Source: Lycium barbarum (taxonomy: Eukaryota > Streptophyta > Magnoliopsida > Solanales > Solanaceae). Taken from it: a stretch of 64,000 nucleotides of DNA. How positions within the stretch are numbered: the stretch's first letter is position 1; every line of letters begins with the position of its first letter. Where the stretch lies: the NCBI RefSeq assembly GCF_019175385.1, contig NC_083341.1:17306203-17370202 (forward strand), given 5' to 3'. Positions 43,825-56,146 of this stretch are shown here, one piece after another. The position numbers and the translations under genes are program-made. A model generated the notes under the pieces. That model had not been told where the DNA came from, did no database searches, and saw nothing but the letters and a program-made list of their open reading frames with translations.

Positions 43825-44330
43825 ATCTTTGCTTGTCCTCAAGCAAGTCAGACAAAACAATCTACAAAATAAAATTTGCAACTATGCTAAAAATAAAGTA
43901 AAAGTGACTACAATGGTGTTTGCTCATTGCTACCGGCATCTGCATTTTAAAATCAACTCCCTCTTTCATCATTTCCCAAACAAGGTTCTTTCAAAACAAA
44001 CTCATTAGAATTGACCCTGACGCTTCAATTGATGACATCACATTATTAGAAGCATTTATGCGTGTGTGTTCACCCTTATGCCCCCACTTAGCTTAGAAAA
44101 TGTCCCACACACAGTTTGACAATAAGAATTGGGACAAGGATAGATGAGAATAGAAATCACTCGCACTCACAAAGAAGTTCATGATTTACCAGTGCAGATA
44201 CCATATGCTTGCCTTTAATTTCAATGCCTAACACTTTCGGATGGTTCAGGTGATCATTATAGGACTTGTTCTTGGGTTGTAATGTATGCTCGGGGACGGG
44301 TAGGATACTCATTTGGGAATTAGTGACTCA

Positions 44331-44465
44331 TCCTCCTTGACACTACAAAATTTGACCTTTCTTCTCATGCCCAATTTATTCATTCTTCAACTCATGACCA
44401 CGATGTGATTTTACCCTTACCAGAATTTACACTCTTTTTATAAGACAACATTATTATTGCTATAG

Positions 44466-44511
<46 letters not shown>

Positions 44512-44717
44512 GTACATATATGTACACGAAATGTATATATACATGAGACAACATTTTTTTTTAATAAACTTTTCTCAAATTTGATCCGCTATCACATCTA
44601 GTTCTTGATTATGCAACTCACACACCCCCCAACTTTAGGCTCTTGGCCTTTACTTCACACATATACCACCCCCAGCTTAGGCGATTCGCTTCTTTTCTCT
44701 AGTAGTGTCAAGGAGGA
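44331..44717 (-). other. Inverted-repeat module enclosing PPT-like repeats (Athila-2)
   Basis: TCCTCCTTGACACTA (44331-44345) and TAGTGTCAAGGAGGA (44703-44717) are perfect 15-bp inverted copies. In element sense they enclose two PPT-like repeats (GCCTAAGCTGGGGGTGG and GCCTAAAGTTGGGGGGTG, 44628-44687) and a TA microsatellite, in the same order as in Athila-1. Confidence 0.8.
44467..44510. repeat. TA microsatellite
   Basis: About 22 TA units, inside the inverted-repeat module of Athila-2. Athila-1 has an AT-rich run at the equivalent place. Confidence 0.95.
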
Positions 44718-45476
44718 AATGGGTGCAAAGATGGAATGAAGTCATGAAATGGGGAAGAGGTTTGTTACAACAAATCAAGAGAAAAAGTCAAAGGCTCAAC
44801 ATGGGAACTAGTGATATTCATATAGAACAGGTTTTGGGTTTTTTAAGGCTGACGTCACTATTCAGAAGGAAAGCCTATGATCACCTCACAACCGACTATC
44901 CTAAGTAATATAGCACGACCTACCAGGCAAGTTCTGGATCCACATATGCTAATAATGAACACAAGAAGTTCTCACACTCACAATGGCATAAGGATTTGAA
45001 CACTCAATTCATACACACTCTAATATCTATGATGTCACAAAAAGAATCATACATGTTAATTCATTACAACCTGACATATGCAATGGGAATTTTGGAGGGG
45101 TCAATTTCAAATCAACCCATAAAACACATCATAAAGGTCCTTTTTTCATCGAAAATCCATGGCATAAGTTCAAAATGCAACAACCATAAGAGTCACAATT
45201 ACTTTAATCCATAAAACAACTATAAATATCCATAAAACAAATATAAATATCCATAAAACAAATATAAATACTGAAAAGTACATCAGGTTGCCCCACCCCC
45301 AGCAAAAAGAAGATGCATTGTCCTCAATGCATAAAAAATCATACCATCACCCCATGGTGGTAGTGCCGACCTGAAATACTCTAATCCTGCTTTTGCTGCT
45401 GAGGTGCCTCCCCCGCAGCAGTCTGAATGGGGGTCCTCTCGGCGGCTGGCTCGGTGGGCTGGAGTGATAGAGCTGA

Positions 45477-47438
45477 CTAGCTCTGTGGCTGCAGGTCTTG
45501 AGGAGCTATCGTGATCGGCCTGACTGGCGCTGGAATAGCACTAGTGCTGGAAGATGCGCCGGTGAACCTCATATCCAAGTGTGACCGCCGCATACCCTCC
45601 TGAAGCTCGAGGTCTTCATCTTCATTGTCCTCCTCCTCATCCTCATCATCAGCTATTGTGACAGGCCTCTTTCTTTTGCGACTCTCCCTGGGCTCATCCT
45701 CAGTCACCAAATCAACCACTCTGATCCAATCGGAAATGCTGGTGACTGGTGCAGGTGGTGTTGGGTCATCCACAATAATCGGCTCTCTCGTCCGAAGGGC
45801 CGCAATCTCAGCTCGGATCTGGTCATGCTCGGTCTTCAAATCTTTTGAAGTGCCAGACTCACTCTTCTTTTCAATAGTGAGTATCTGCATCTCCAAACTG
45901 TCAAGTCATACATTTACTCGAGCATGATGCCTCTCCATAGCCTCCTGAAGGGGCTCCAAATCCGGTGCAATCTCTCTCTAGACGAACCTACCTAACTGTT
46001 GTAGTATCCGGGTCACCTGCTGATCAGCTCGCTCTGCTTTGATTGCAAACTCCCTGAAGTTAGCTCTGTTGAGGACAAACAGATCCTCGGAGGCTGTTGT
46101 TGTGGCTGATGGAGTAATATGAGATGCAAATGGAACAGCGGGCCGAGGTGGTGCCTCAGAAGAAGGGGTAGCATCAGCTACAGATGGTGTGGAGGCCTCT
46201 GTGGTGGACAATCCTTTTGTGCCCTGAGGTACTGAATCCGTGACATGCTCAGCCTACTCTAACAATGAAGTACTGGTGGCCTGAGATGTACGGAGGGTCT
46301 CATCCCTACTCCGCGTGATGTCACACGTCTTTGTTGCCTGAAGAGTAGCTGCAAATGCCTCAAGTTGCCGCAACTGGGCCAACCGACAAAACTACATGAT
46401 GAGGCACGGGAATATTAAGGCTGTCGCCTCCTGTGGTGCGCGTGCCCGGATGGCCCTACTGATCAAATCACCCAAGTTCATTGGGTACCTCGATAGCATA
46501 GAAGCCACAACCACTGCTCTATCTGGTGTGACTATGTTATCTGCTCCCGTAGGCAGAACCCGATAGGTGACGAAATTTCACCAGAATTTAGCTTCCAAGC
46601 TGATATCTTCCTTACGGATGTTGGCACCCAATTTTCTCAACTACGGGGCCTGGTCCGCTGGCCCTCTAGCCATCAATTGCGCAAACCATTCCCGTACAGA
46701 TTGCTCAGCCCGTCTTTCCATTTTATCATCATATTCCACTGTGGTCGGTGCCACGAAGTCATCACCAAAATAAAACCGGTTGATTGTGCGCACTGAGACG
46801 TCAACATGGACACTCCGAACATACACCGTGTCCAATAGAGGGGCGGCTTTCAAAGCTTTCTTGTTCTTATGGCGCTGCTCGAGCATTACCCTGTATGTAG
46901 CATAGAATTCCCGAACCATGGTCGGACAATAATCACTTGGAGGCTGGGTGAATGCCTGAAGATGATAGTGCCTGATGAGATCGGTGATCCGAGGATAGCT
47001 CTCCAAGCCGCTCATACTGATCTGTTCTTACTCTTGAATATTTCTCCTTGGATGACCCCCGTCGTCTGTATTGGCCCCTCGGATATAGTACTTTCGGCAC
47101 CCTGCATAAGGGAAGCGGACTGCTGCTATCTCCATCTTTTGCAGTCGTAGCCGCTCATGCTCCTCATCTGAATTTCGCTCAGGAGCGACTGGTTGGTCTA
47201 TCGCTGCATCACTAGAATCAACGGATGTGGAGAATGACATCCCCTGGGTAGACTGAGAGGAGACTTGAATGGGCGATGCTGCTTGGGGTGTGGTGGTCTG
47301 AGTCCTCGATCGAGTTGTTGGGACTGCCGCTTGATTGTCAGAGTCAGAGGGGTCGTCCCTAAGAGTAAGGGCTGTTTGACCCCGACCTCAGCCTTTTCTG
47401 GGACCACCACCCCGCTTGACTGGCTTCTTTGGAGGCAT
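45477..47438 (-). pseudogene. Athila-2 ORF3 (env-position ORF, putative plant transposon protein type)
   Basis: Counterpart of the Athila-1 ORF3. ATG at 47438 (MPPKKPVKRGGGPRKG) lies just after a TTCTCAG acceptor-like site. Readings: a Ser/Thr-rich N-terminus, LESYPRITDLIRHYHLQAF, MVREFYATY, VDVSVRTINRFYFGDDFVAP, EQSVREWFAQLM, ILPTGADNIVTPDRAV-like codons, then a Pro/Ser linker, a helical stretch (45960-46080) and an acidic C-terminus with KRKRP (45477-45896). In-frame stops near 47390, 47028, 46640, 46574, 46393, 46255, 45978 and 45905 break it. No signal peptide or membrane span is evident. A basic N-terminus and KRKRP suggest nuclear rather than envelope function, as inference only. Confidence 0.7.
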
Positions 47439-49019
47439 TCCTGAGAAACGAAGACACTTCATTGTTAAGATAACCATAAAAACATAAAAGAATCAGTTAA
47501 AAGTACAAAATATGCGATCATTGTTAAGGCTGCCAGTGGTCCGTCGATGTGCTAAAGAATCGTCAAATAGATTGACGAAGCGTCGAAGTTCCCGTCGAAC
47601 TGTTAGACGCGCCGTCGATCGCATCGTCGATCGTGGGTAAGCCACTGGAAATATAGAGCAAAAGACGGTGAGAAAGACGCCCCGTCGATCAATTCGACGG
47701 GCCGTTGATCTCATCGTCGATCTCATTTTATCACCAAATTTGCCACTGAAAATTTCAACTAAACGACGATGGGAAAGACGCCCCGTCGATTGATTTGACA
47801 GGTCGTCGAATCCACCGTCGATGCTGTATTTAGCAAGAATATTAGACAAGGCTCATTCGACGTTAAAATAGGGCCGTCGAATTGAACGTCGAATGTTTTT
47901 TCGCAGGCTAGACTACAGATCCTATACGTTCTTTGGCCGATGTGCCAATCCCACATATTTTGGGGTTACTCAGACTTCACCCCATGTCGGCTTGGGTTAG
48001 ACTAGGGAAAACATTGGGTGGGCAAAACAACGAAGGTCGTAATGCCCTCCAAGCCATTGTGACATCCAATGCCCCTTTTTGGCATTTCATCGAACAGTTT
48101 GCGGGCAAAACAACAACAGCCTTATGACTGAGGTGTATTTGTCGTATTGCCCTCCGACTTGGCTAAAAATCAAGCACCCAACAACTACAGACAAATCAAC
48201 AAACCACCCCCAGCAAAAAAAATATGAGCATACCAGGCGAAATAACACCATGCAAATAAAACAAGGAAAGCAGTCAAAAATAAGCACATAAGCCCTAGAA
48301 TGCAAAAACAAACAATTACAAGGGAAAACTAATCCAGTAAGGCACATACCTGGAAGATGAGTGCAACTTGCTAGAGATGGAAAACTACTCGAAAAATCAC
48401 ACACAAAGAGGGATAACGTAGTAGGGCAGGGGGTGGGAGTGGCGATAGGGCTGGGGAGGAAAGGGGGGAGTGGGTAGGGTTGGGGAAGCAGTTAAGGCAA
48501 AGGGGGAGAAGTGGTAGAAAAAGAGAGAGAGAATTATGAGAGGGAGACGTTACATATAAAAAATGGGAGGGGTAATATAACCCACGTCCCTGAATCGTCG
48601 GGCTAAAACAACGAAGGGAGTGATCAATCGACGGAGCGTCGATCAATCGACGTTTCGTCTTTTTGACACAACTCACTGTGTCTCTCCTCCCCTTTTGTTT
48701 TTTTTTTTTTGTTTTTTTTTCTATAAACAAAGAGCAGAAGAACGCTCGTCGATCTGGCCGTCGATCAGTTCGACGGAGCGTCAAACCTGTCGTTGATTTG
48801 TCATAATTTCCAGTGACCAATCTTTCCTGTGATCCACTCGACGGTGCATTCGACGTTTCGTCGATCGGATCGACGGTCCGTCGAATATGTCGTGTAACTG
48901 CTGTCCTGGCAATTTTTTGGGTTTCAACACGTAGGTTCTGCAACATATCAATAAACATATAAAACAACACAACAACAAAAATCAACGGAATGAAAGAAAA
49001 AATTATATTGCGAAAAATG
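47439..49019 (-). other. Athila-2 region between pol and ORF3
   Basis: Non-coding. It contains dyad arrays at 47535-47895 and 48597-48900, long T runs (48695-48720) and a purine-rich stretch at 48415-48545. Clusters of short ORFs here are interrupted and carry no known domain. Confidence 0.6.
47535..48900. repeat. Internal palindromic dyad arrays of Athila-2
   Basis: GACGCGCCGTCGATCG, GACGCCCCGTCGATC, TCGACGGGCCGTTGATC and TCGACGTTTCGTC-type dyads in two blocks, 47535-47895 and 48597-48900. They share the TCGACG..CGTCGA half-sites with this element's LTRs, not those of Athila-1. Confidence 0.85.
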
Positions 49020-49070
49020 CACATGGGTTGCCTCCCAAGAAGCGCACAATTTAACGTCGCGGCACGACGT
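49020..49070 (-). other. Conserved non-coding block directly after Athila-2 pol
   Basis: In element sense: TATCACGTCG, GACGTTAAA, GCGCTTCT and TGGGAGGCAACCCA, matching Athila-1 7974-8024 except at a few positions. It lies within 20 bp of the pol stop. Confidence 0.75.
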
Positions 49071-49086
49071 GATACTACTTTGGATG

Positions 49087-50556
49087 CTAAGGTCCGGTGC
49101 CATGTTTTAACCGGTGAGCATCGACAATCTTGTCACCATCAACCATCCAATGGTAGTGCTTTACGCGATGGCCATTGACTCTGAAAGTACCCGTCCCGTC
49201 GTCAGACTTTAACTCCATTGACCCATTGGGTGAAACACTCACCAAAGTAAAAGGGCCGGACCACTTGGATTTCAACTTACCCGGAAAGAGCTTCAACTTT
49301 GAATTGAACAGCAACACCGAATCACCCAGTTGAAAATCTCGCTTCAGAAGTTTGACATCATGATAGTGTTTCATCCTTTCTTTGTACAAACTCGCACTCT
49401 CATAGGCATGATACCGAAACTCTTCCATTTTGTTCATTTGAAACAACCGCAGCTTGGTTGCTTCGTCCCAATTCATGTTCAATTTTTTTAATGCCCACAA
49501 AGCCTTGTGTTCGAGTTCAACAGGTAAATGACAAGCTTTACCGAACAACAACCAATAAGGAGAAGTACCAATGGGTGTCTTTAACGTTGTTCTATAAGCC
49601 CAAAGAGCGTCATCAAGCTTAGATGACCAATCAGTTCGGTTTGCATTAACCGTCTTTGCTAAAATGCTCTTTATCTCCCGATTGAAGACTTCGACTTGCC
49701 CACTAGTTTGGGGATGGTAAGGAGTTGCGACCCTGTGCAGCACGCCATATTTTTCTAAGATATTAGCGAATTGCTTGTTGCAAAAGTGAGTGCCACCATC
49801 GCTAATGATTGTCCTTAGAGTGCCAAACCTTGTGAATATGTTTCTTTTGAGAAATTTGGTGACACTCTTGCCATCATTGTTGGGCAATGCTACAGCCTCA
49901 ACCCACTTGGACACATAGTCAACCGCAACAAGGATGTATCGCATGCCACGAGAACTTACAAAGGGGACCATAAAGTCGATGCCCCACACATCGAATAGTT
50001 CAACCTCCATGACAAAATTCATTGGCATTTCGTGCTTCTTCCCAATTGATCCTTGACGTTGATATTGGTCACAAGATTTCACCATCAATTTTGCATCATG
50101 ATAAATGGTGGGCCAATAATAGCCACATTCAAACACTTTAGTTGCTGTGCGGTTCCCACTGTGATGACCCCCCACGGGAGAGTCATGACAAGCTTTCAAG
50201 ATTTTCATGGCCTCAGATTCGGCCACACATCGCCGAATGATGTTGTCGGCACAAGTGCGGAATAAATAGGGCTCATCCCAATAGTATTGACGACTATCTC
50301 TCAAGAATTTGTTCTTTTGGTAAGCCTTGATATCGTCGGGGATAAGACCTGTCACCAAAAAGTTGGCGATATCTGCGTACCAAGGGGCAACATCACAAGA
50401 TACAGCCAAGAGCCTCTCATCAGGGAAAACATCATTTAACTCAAGATATCCACTTGGTCTCCCAGCTTCCTCAAGTCTAGATAGATGATCCGCAACTTGG
50501 TTTTCACAAACTTTTCGATCTTTGACCTCAAAGTCAAACTCTTGCAACAACAAGAC
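49087..50556 (-). pseudogene. Athila-2 RNase H C-terminus and integrase
   Basis: One long open reading, 488 codons from 50553. It starts with [13 protein letters not shown] and [10 protein letters not shown] (end of RNase H), then the integrase zinc finger ([24 protein letters not shown]: the last zinc-binding Cys is Tyr), WGIDFMVPF (first Asp), [17 protein letters not shown] (second Asp), [18 protein letters not shown] (Glu) and the C-terminal [20 protein letters not shown]. It ends at the pol stop (49087-49089). The upstream TAG at 50557-50559 replaces the Trp codon of LIRW. Otherwise the frame is intact, so the element died recently. Confidence 0.9.
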
Positions 50557-51660
50557 CTAACGAATCAACCTTGGCTTTGCATCTTTCTTTGTCGTCAAGT
50601 ATCTCAAGGCCGCATGATCCGTATGAACAACCACTTTGGATCCAAGTAGATAGGCTCGGAACTTCTCAAACGCGTAGACAATGGCTAGAAGCTCTTGCTC
50701 GGTAACGGTATAATTCATTTGAGCTACATTGAGGGTCTTGCTAGCACAAAAAATTGGGTGCATGATTTTGTTGTGCCTTTCCCTAAGCACTGCACCAATA
50801 GCAAATCCGCTTGCATTACACATGAGCTCAAATGGCATTGACCAATCCGGAGATACAATAATTGGAGTTGAGGTGAGCATCTCCTTCAACTCATTAAATT
50901 CCTTAAGGTATTTTTCATCAAATGCAAACTTAGCTTCTTTTTTAAAAAGCTTATACATCGGGTTGGCGATTTTGGAAAAATCTTTGATGAATCGCCGATA
51001 GAAATCGGCATGTCCCAAGAAACTGTGAACCCCCTTGACAGAGATTGGTGGAGGGAGCTTGGCTATGACATCAACTTTTGCTCGATCTACCTCAATGCCC
51101 TTCTCGGAAATCTTATGGCCCAGGAAAATTCCTTCTGTCACCATGAAATGACATTTCTCCCAATTAAGTACCAGGTTGGTTTCTTCACACCGCTTCAATA
51201 CCTTACCGAGATTGGCAAGACATTCGTCAAAGGAGTCACCAACAAAAAAAAAATCATCCATGAAGACTTTCAAGAAATATTCCACCATATCTGAGAAAAT
51301 AGACATCATACACCGTTGGAAAATAGCCGAGGCATTGCATAAGCCGAAAGGCATGCGGCTGAAAGCAAAAGTGCCGTAAGGACAAGTGAAAGTGGTATTC
51401 TCCTGGTCCTCTAATGCAATGTTAATTTGGTTGTACCCCGAGTACCCATCCAAAAAGCAATAATAAGCTCTTCCAGCTAGCCGATCAAGCATTTGATCAA
51501 TAAAGGGCATAGGGAAGTGGTCTTTACAAGTTGCGGTGTTGAGGTTTCGGTAGTCCATACACACTCTCCATCCGGTGACTGTCCTTGTAGGAATCAACTC
51601 ATTCTTGGAGTTAGGGACAACAGTGATGCCCCCTTCTTTGGCACACATTGCACCGGACTA
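50557..51660 (-). pseudogene. Athila-2 reverse transcriptase and RNase H
   Basis: Open from 51648. Motifs: [75 protein letters not shown] (intact MDD), [20 protein letters not shown], then RNase [19 protein letters not shown] (the catalytic Asp of CDAS is Asn), [40 protein letters not shown]. The reading is joined to the upstream one through a single-base loss near 51640 and ends in a TAG at 50557. Confidence 0.9.
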
Positions 51661-52382
51661 ACCCATGGACTATTTGCAATTAGGTATACGACACCCGCAT
51701 CCAAACATTTGATTATCTCTTTCTTGACCACTTCTTGTATAGGAGGGTTTAGCCTCCTTTGATGCTCCATACTTGATGAACTATCCTCCTCAAGCTCGAT
51801 TCTATGTTCACAAATACCGGAGGGAATTCCCCTAATATCCGCAATAGTCCACCCAATAGATCTTCGATAAGCCCACAACACTTCGAGCACCTTTTGAGTT
51901 TGTTCCTCACTCAATAAAAATAAGAGAATAACCGGTAAAGTATTATCTGGGCCAAGAAAGGCATACTTCAAATGAGAAGGAAGTAGTTTGAGCTCCAGTT
52001 TTGGAGGCTTAATAATCGAAGGCTTAGCCAGAGGAATTGTTCTTTTATCAAGATCAAGAGATAGTTTCTTCGGCTCATAAGAGTATGAACCCCAGCTAAT
52101 GAGAGAATTAACTGTTTCAATATACCCCTGCATGTTATCCGCCTCGAAGTTCACCAAAATAGCCGAAAGTGTCTCGTCAAAGTGCTCCTCTTCTAACTGA
52201 TGCTCCACCGCTTCGTTTATCACATCGAACGAATCAATGATCGAAATGCTCTCATAAGCACTAGGCAACTTTAACCCCTTGCTAGCTTGGAAGATTACTT
52301 CTTCATCATTGACCCGGAATTTTATTTCATTCCTTTCCGAGTCCATTAGGGCTCTCCCGGTGGCAAGAAATGGCCTTCCCAA
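51594..52382 (-). pseudogene. Athila-2 protease end, linker and RT N-terminus
   Basis: MGRPFLATGRALMDSERNEI continues the protease closing motif ILGRPFLAT; the linker (SYEPKKLSLDLDK) and GWTIADIRGIPSGICEHRIE lead into the RT N-terminus ([35 protein letters not shown]). The frame shifts after VPKKG and the correct reading resumes in the next block. Confidence 0.85.
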
Positions 52383-53430
52383 GATAATTGAAACTTCTTT
52401 GTCAACCGCACAATCAAGGATGACAAAATCTAACGGTAATAAGAATTTCCCTACTTTAACAAGGATATCATCAACAACCTCTATCGACCATTTGGAGACG
52501 CATGCTCGTTGGTCTAGGTGTTCCCAAACTAGCTTACTTATATATGGCGAGTGGCATCAAATTAATTCTAGCTCCATTGTTACATAAAGCACGAGCAAAA
52601 TCATGATGACCGATGGTGCAAGGGATAGTGAAAGCCCCGGGATCCCCCTTCTTTTCAACCTTTGATGACAAAATAATAGAGCTCACACGGTGGGTGACTC
52701 CCACCGTATCATGCTTGATTGTCCTTTTCTTCGTCAACAAATCTTTCAAGTATTTTGCAAATCCCGACATTTCTTGGAATGCGTCTAGGAATGGGATATT
52801 CATTGACAACCCTTTCAATTGGTCGTAAAATCGTTGGCACTTGGTATCCTCCGTTCGTTTCATCAATTTTTGTGGGAACGGGGTAAGAGACTTATATGTT
52901 TGAGTCAAGGGTTTAATTTCCCCCGTGACCTTGTTCTTTTGAAAGCTCTCACCGGTAGTTTTTTTAACACTTGGCTCCTCGTTACCCTTTTGAACACTAG
53001 GGTGAACTTCCTTCTCTTTCTCAACAATAATAGGCATTTCAATTGGTGCCTGTATTTCTTCTTCAACCTCTTCTTCAACAACCTCATCAATGATCGGCTC
53101 GACATTGATAGGTTCAACCACCTTCTGATTTATCGCGTTTAGGATCTTTCTGCTTCTAGTGGAAATAACCTTGCATGAGGCAATGTTGTCGCCTCCACTA
53201 CCCCTTGGGTTCGGAACTGTGTCGCTAGGAAGGCCCCCTATTTGCGGTGGATGTTGCTCACGAGAAAGATCTCGCATTTGTGACTCCAGTTTATGAATTG
53301 AAGCGGTGTGAGAGCCTACCACTTCAGTCAGATTCTCCATCTTCTTGTCACTCTTATGCTGGTTGTCCAGTATCTTTTCAAGCATAGATTCCATTCGATA
53401 AGTCCCCTGATCATTGGAAGGGCCTTCTCG
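52383..53430 (-). pseudogene. Athila-2 gag C-terminus and protease
   Basis: In frame with gag after a TAG at 53431. It reads a Glu-rich linker, RFYDQLKGLSMNIPFLDAFQ, HDTVGVTHRVSSIILSSK, then the protease start ALCNNGARINLMPLAIYK (NGA at the D-S/T-G position; the catalytic Asp is Asn). A TAA at 52534 and a shift interrupt the protease body (GTPRPTSMRLQMVDR). Confidence 0.82.
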
Positions 53431-54567
53431 CTAATTTTGAGAGTTAGACGTATGACCCTTTGGTGGAACATAGGCATTGGAATTCCGATTACTATAATTG
53501 TTGTTGTTGTAATCCCTCCTGTCCGAACCACCATATTCATTTTGGCCATATTGATTGCTTTGTTGTTGGGGTCTCCGTTGCTTTTGATAACTCTCTTGAG
53601 AGTGATAGGTATAATTGGCATCCTCGCGTTGTGGCTGCCCCTCAAGATAAGCTTCCTCCGAGACTTGGTACATTTCAGAAGTATAAGGTGGCATCTCTTC
53701 GACAACATTCACACTTTTAGCTTCTTTCTCCGTAAGCCTCTTCGACAACAAATCCACGGTGGTTTGCAATTGGGCAAAATCATGATCTCGCTCATGATTT
53801 TCTTTGGCCACCGCGGCAGCAGAGGGACTACTATATGACAGGACTTCACTATCACTCGAGTGCCAAGCCTGATTGTGGGTGGTGAGCTTATTAAGCAAAC
53901 GGGTGATAATGATAAATGACTTGTCCATGAAGAATCCTCCTACAGCAGTATTGACAGCAATCTGATTCATTGTATCTAAGCCCTTGTAGAATTTTTCCGT
54001 GATAATAGCATCCGGAAATCTATGAGTTGGAGATTGAGCTAGATAATACTTGAAACGCTCCCATGCTGAATATAATTGTTCCCCCGGAAGTTGTTTGAAC
54101 TCAAAGATCTTATCCCGAAGCTCAACGTTTTTGCTTGGAGGGAACCATTTCTTCAAAAATGTATTGGCTAACTCGTTCCAGGTATGAATAGAATTGCTAG
54201 GGAGCTTTTCATACCATTCCCTGGCTTGACCAGCCAAGGAATATTTAAAGACCCGTAATTGAAGTGCATCGGCAGAAACAACACCTTGGGATTTTTGAGA
54301 ACATACATGCAAGAAGTTCTTCAAATGTCGAAGTGGACAATCCTCCGAAGAATTTCGGAAATAACCTTCAAGTTTCAGCAGCTGATAGATAGAACTATTA
54401 ATTTTGAAGGTAGCATTTCCAGTTTTAGGAGGAACCACAGCAGAAGCATAATCAGCTTTATTGATGAATTCAGTGAATATATTCTCATCGTCATCCTCTT
54501 CTGGTGTAGGTGGGTTCACTTGGAGTCCACCTTGGTTTCCTTGATTCCGATTCGGTCTTACTTCCAT
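53431..54567 (-). pseudogene. Athila-2 gag
   Basis: ATG at 54567 (MEVRPNRNQGNQGG) chosen by agreement with Athila-1. The open reading of 378 codons holds the Gag core: FINKADYASAVVPPKTGNAT, LEGYFRNSSEDCPLRHLKNF, AREWYEKLPSNSIHTWNELA, FYKGLDTMNQIAVNTAVGG, followed by an Asn/Tyr/Gln-rich tail. It stops at TAG 53431-53433, where the Athila-1 reading has TGG; this looks like a G to A change. Confidence 0.88.
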
Positions 54568-54662
54568 GTTCACCTGGTTCACCACAATAGCAAACGAGGT
54601 GTGATGGAATAGAAAAAGTTTTAAAGAAGAGTTCACAACAATCAGTGATTTCTAAACCGTAT

Positions 54663-54680
54663 TCCCCGGCAACGGCGCCA
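54663..54680 (-). other. Primer-binding site, tRNA-Asp type (Athila-2)
   Basis: On the - strand TGGCGCCGTTGCCGGGGA is a perfect 18-base complement to the 3' end of plant tRNA-Asp, five bases from the LTR end. Confidence 0.92.
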
Positions 54681-55292
54681 AAATTTAATACGCTCAAATT
54701 ACACCTATTAATGGTGTAAAGCGGACGTTGTCAAATATAGTAACCCAAACAAGGTTGGGGTCGAATCCCACAGGGAATACGGAGAGAAGAGGGTACTAAT
54801 TGTATGCGATACCAGTCTTTAAAGGCTTTAATCATATTCCGAGTATTTTTAAAATGAGATTTGATTTGTATTTGCTATTTTGAACAGTTTGGAATTTGTT
54901 TGCATTTGGAGAACCAAAGTTGTGTCCCCGCAATGATTAGACGTATGCTATGGGTGTCAATATGATATATTTCTAATGGGGTCGCGGTTATGCATGCACT
55001 TAATCTCTAATACAGTTCCTAATATTTTTCAATAGTTAGAAAGTATTTCTTTTCATGATTTTCCCAAATGCAGAAAAGTTATAAATAAGGTTGATTAAAT
55101 ATGCCAAGTAGAACTCGTCTTATTCCTAAGCGAGTTCATTAAACGAGGGTTAGCGCCCCGAGTCCTTGTTATATTATTTCAAATCACACCCTAGTTTATC
55201 CTTCCAAATAAACTAGGGTTTGTGCATAAACAAGTGTTTGCAACCACTTAAAGAACAATGAATATGAGAAATAATAAAATACATAACAACCC

Positions 55293-55295
<3 letters not shown>

Positions 55296-55361
<66 letters not shown>
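55296..55361. repeat. TA microsatellite in the Athila-2 5' LTR
   Basis: About 33 TA units, against about 10 in the other LTR (43013-43031). It accounts for most of the LTR length difference. Confidence 0.95.
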
Positions 55362-55366
<5 letters not shown>

Positions 55367-55683
55367 ATGTTAGATACCTATTACATAGCACCCATCATTT
55401 TGGGTCCACAACTTTGATTAAAGAGACTACTCACACATGATGGTCTCAAAAGTAGTAAGCAATAAATGAAACATAAAGCTTACAAATGTAATAAAGATGA
55501 TGGAATATAAAATCTTGTTGTCTTCACTAAGCTCCAAAAGGGAAGTATTCAATGCTCACCCACCAATTGGACTTTTTAAGTGAGTACAAAAATAAAATCT
55601 GAATGCTTAAAATGACCAAAAATGTTCTTTAAATAGCCTCCAAAAACGCACAGCAAAAACCGACAAAATTTCCCCCGATAGCA

Positions 55684-55975
55684 AGATCGACGGATCATCG
55701 ATCGTTCGACGATCCGTCAATTTCTTCATCTTTTGTAACTTCAGCCCTGTGTACTGTTCGACGGTGCCGTCGACCAGTTCGACGCTCCGTCGAGTATCCC
55801 GTCTTTTTCTCCTCTGCTGAGATATCCTTCTTGACGACACCAATAACGAAACGTCGATCAGTTCGACGCTTCGTCGATGTCTCCGTCCTTCGTCGTCTTC
55901 AACTTTGTCATCACTGGAAAATCAGGATTATCGACGATTCAAAGGATGGTTCGTCGATTGAACGACGGACTGTTG
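55684..55975. repeat. U3 palindromic dyad array of the Athila-2 5' LTR
   Basis: Same units as 43350-43635, with a few changes such as GACGGATCATCGATC and TCGACGGTGCCGTCGACC. Confidence 0.88.
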
Positions 55976-56141
55976 ATTCTCATTTCTGGCAACTTTTTCT
56001 GTTGTTCTTTGTTTTTTTGCTTTTGGGCCATTATTTTCCTAAAACACAACAAAACATATTAACGAGAACCAGACTTACTTGAAAACAACCAAGATTCATA
56101 GTAAAAAGGCGTCGAATGTGCCACAAATCTACGGCACATCA

Positions 56142-56146
56142 ACTCT
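56142..56146. repeat. Target-site duplication of Athila-2, right copy (ACTCT)
   Basis: Identical to 42398-42402; the copia-2 reading continues on both sides. Confidence 0.95.

Larger units (their letters stand above)
43825..45476 (-). other. Athila-2 3' non-coding region
   Basis: No supported gene. It holds the inverted-repeat module (44331-44717), a TA microsatellite (44467-44510) and a 20-bp tandem repeat of the ATAAATATCCATAAAACAA type, about three copies, at 45205-45270. Confidence 0.6.
42403..56141 (-). mobile_element. Athila-type Ty3/gypsy retrotransposon Athila-2, 13.7 kb
   Basis: Complete LTR element on the - strand: 5' LTR 54686-56141, perfect tRNA-Asp PBS 54663-54680, gag, pol (to 49087), ORF3 (47438-45477), polypurine tract 43809 and 3' LTR 42403-43808. 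The LTRs are nearly identical by eye apart from a TA microsatellite, so insertion is recent relative to Athila-1. Few stops per ORF compared with Athila-1. It splits copia-2 between protease and pre-integrase. Confidence 0.95.
54686..56141 (-). repeat. Athila-2 5' LTR
   Basis: 1456 bp. In element sense the start is TGATGTGCCG and the end GCGTATTA: the final CA has mutated to TA. It contains the dyad array 55684-55975, the TATA-like box at 55628-55635 and a long TA microsatellite. Confidence 0.95.

Noticed and set aside
44705..45214. Two short plus-strand readings near 44705 and 44996
   Set aside because: They lie antisense in the Athila-2 3' non-coding region with no domain.
55258..55440. 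A 60-codon reading with an Ile-Tyr run
   Set aside because: It is the TA microsatellite in the Athila-2 LTR.
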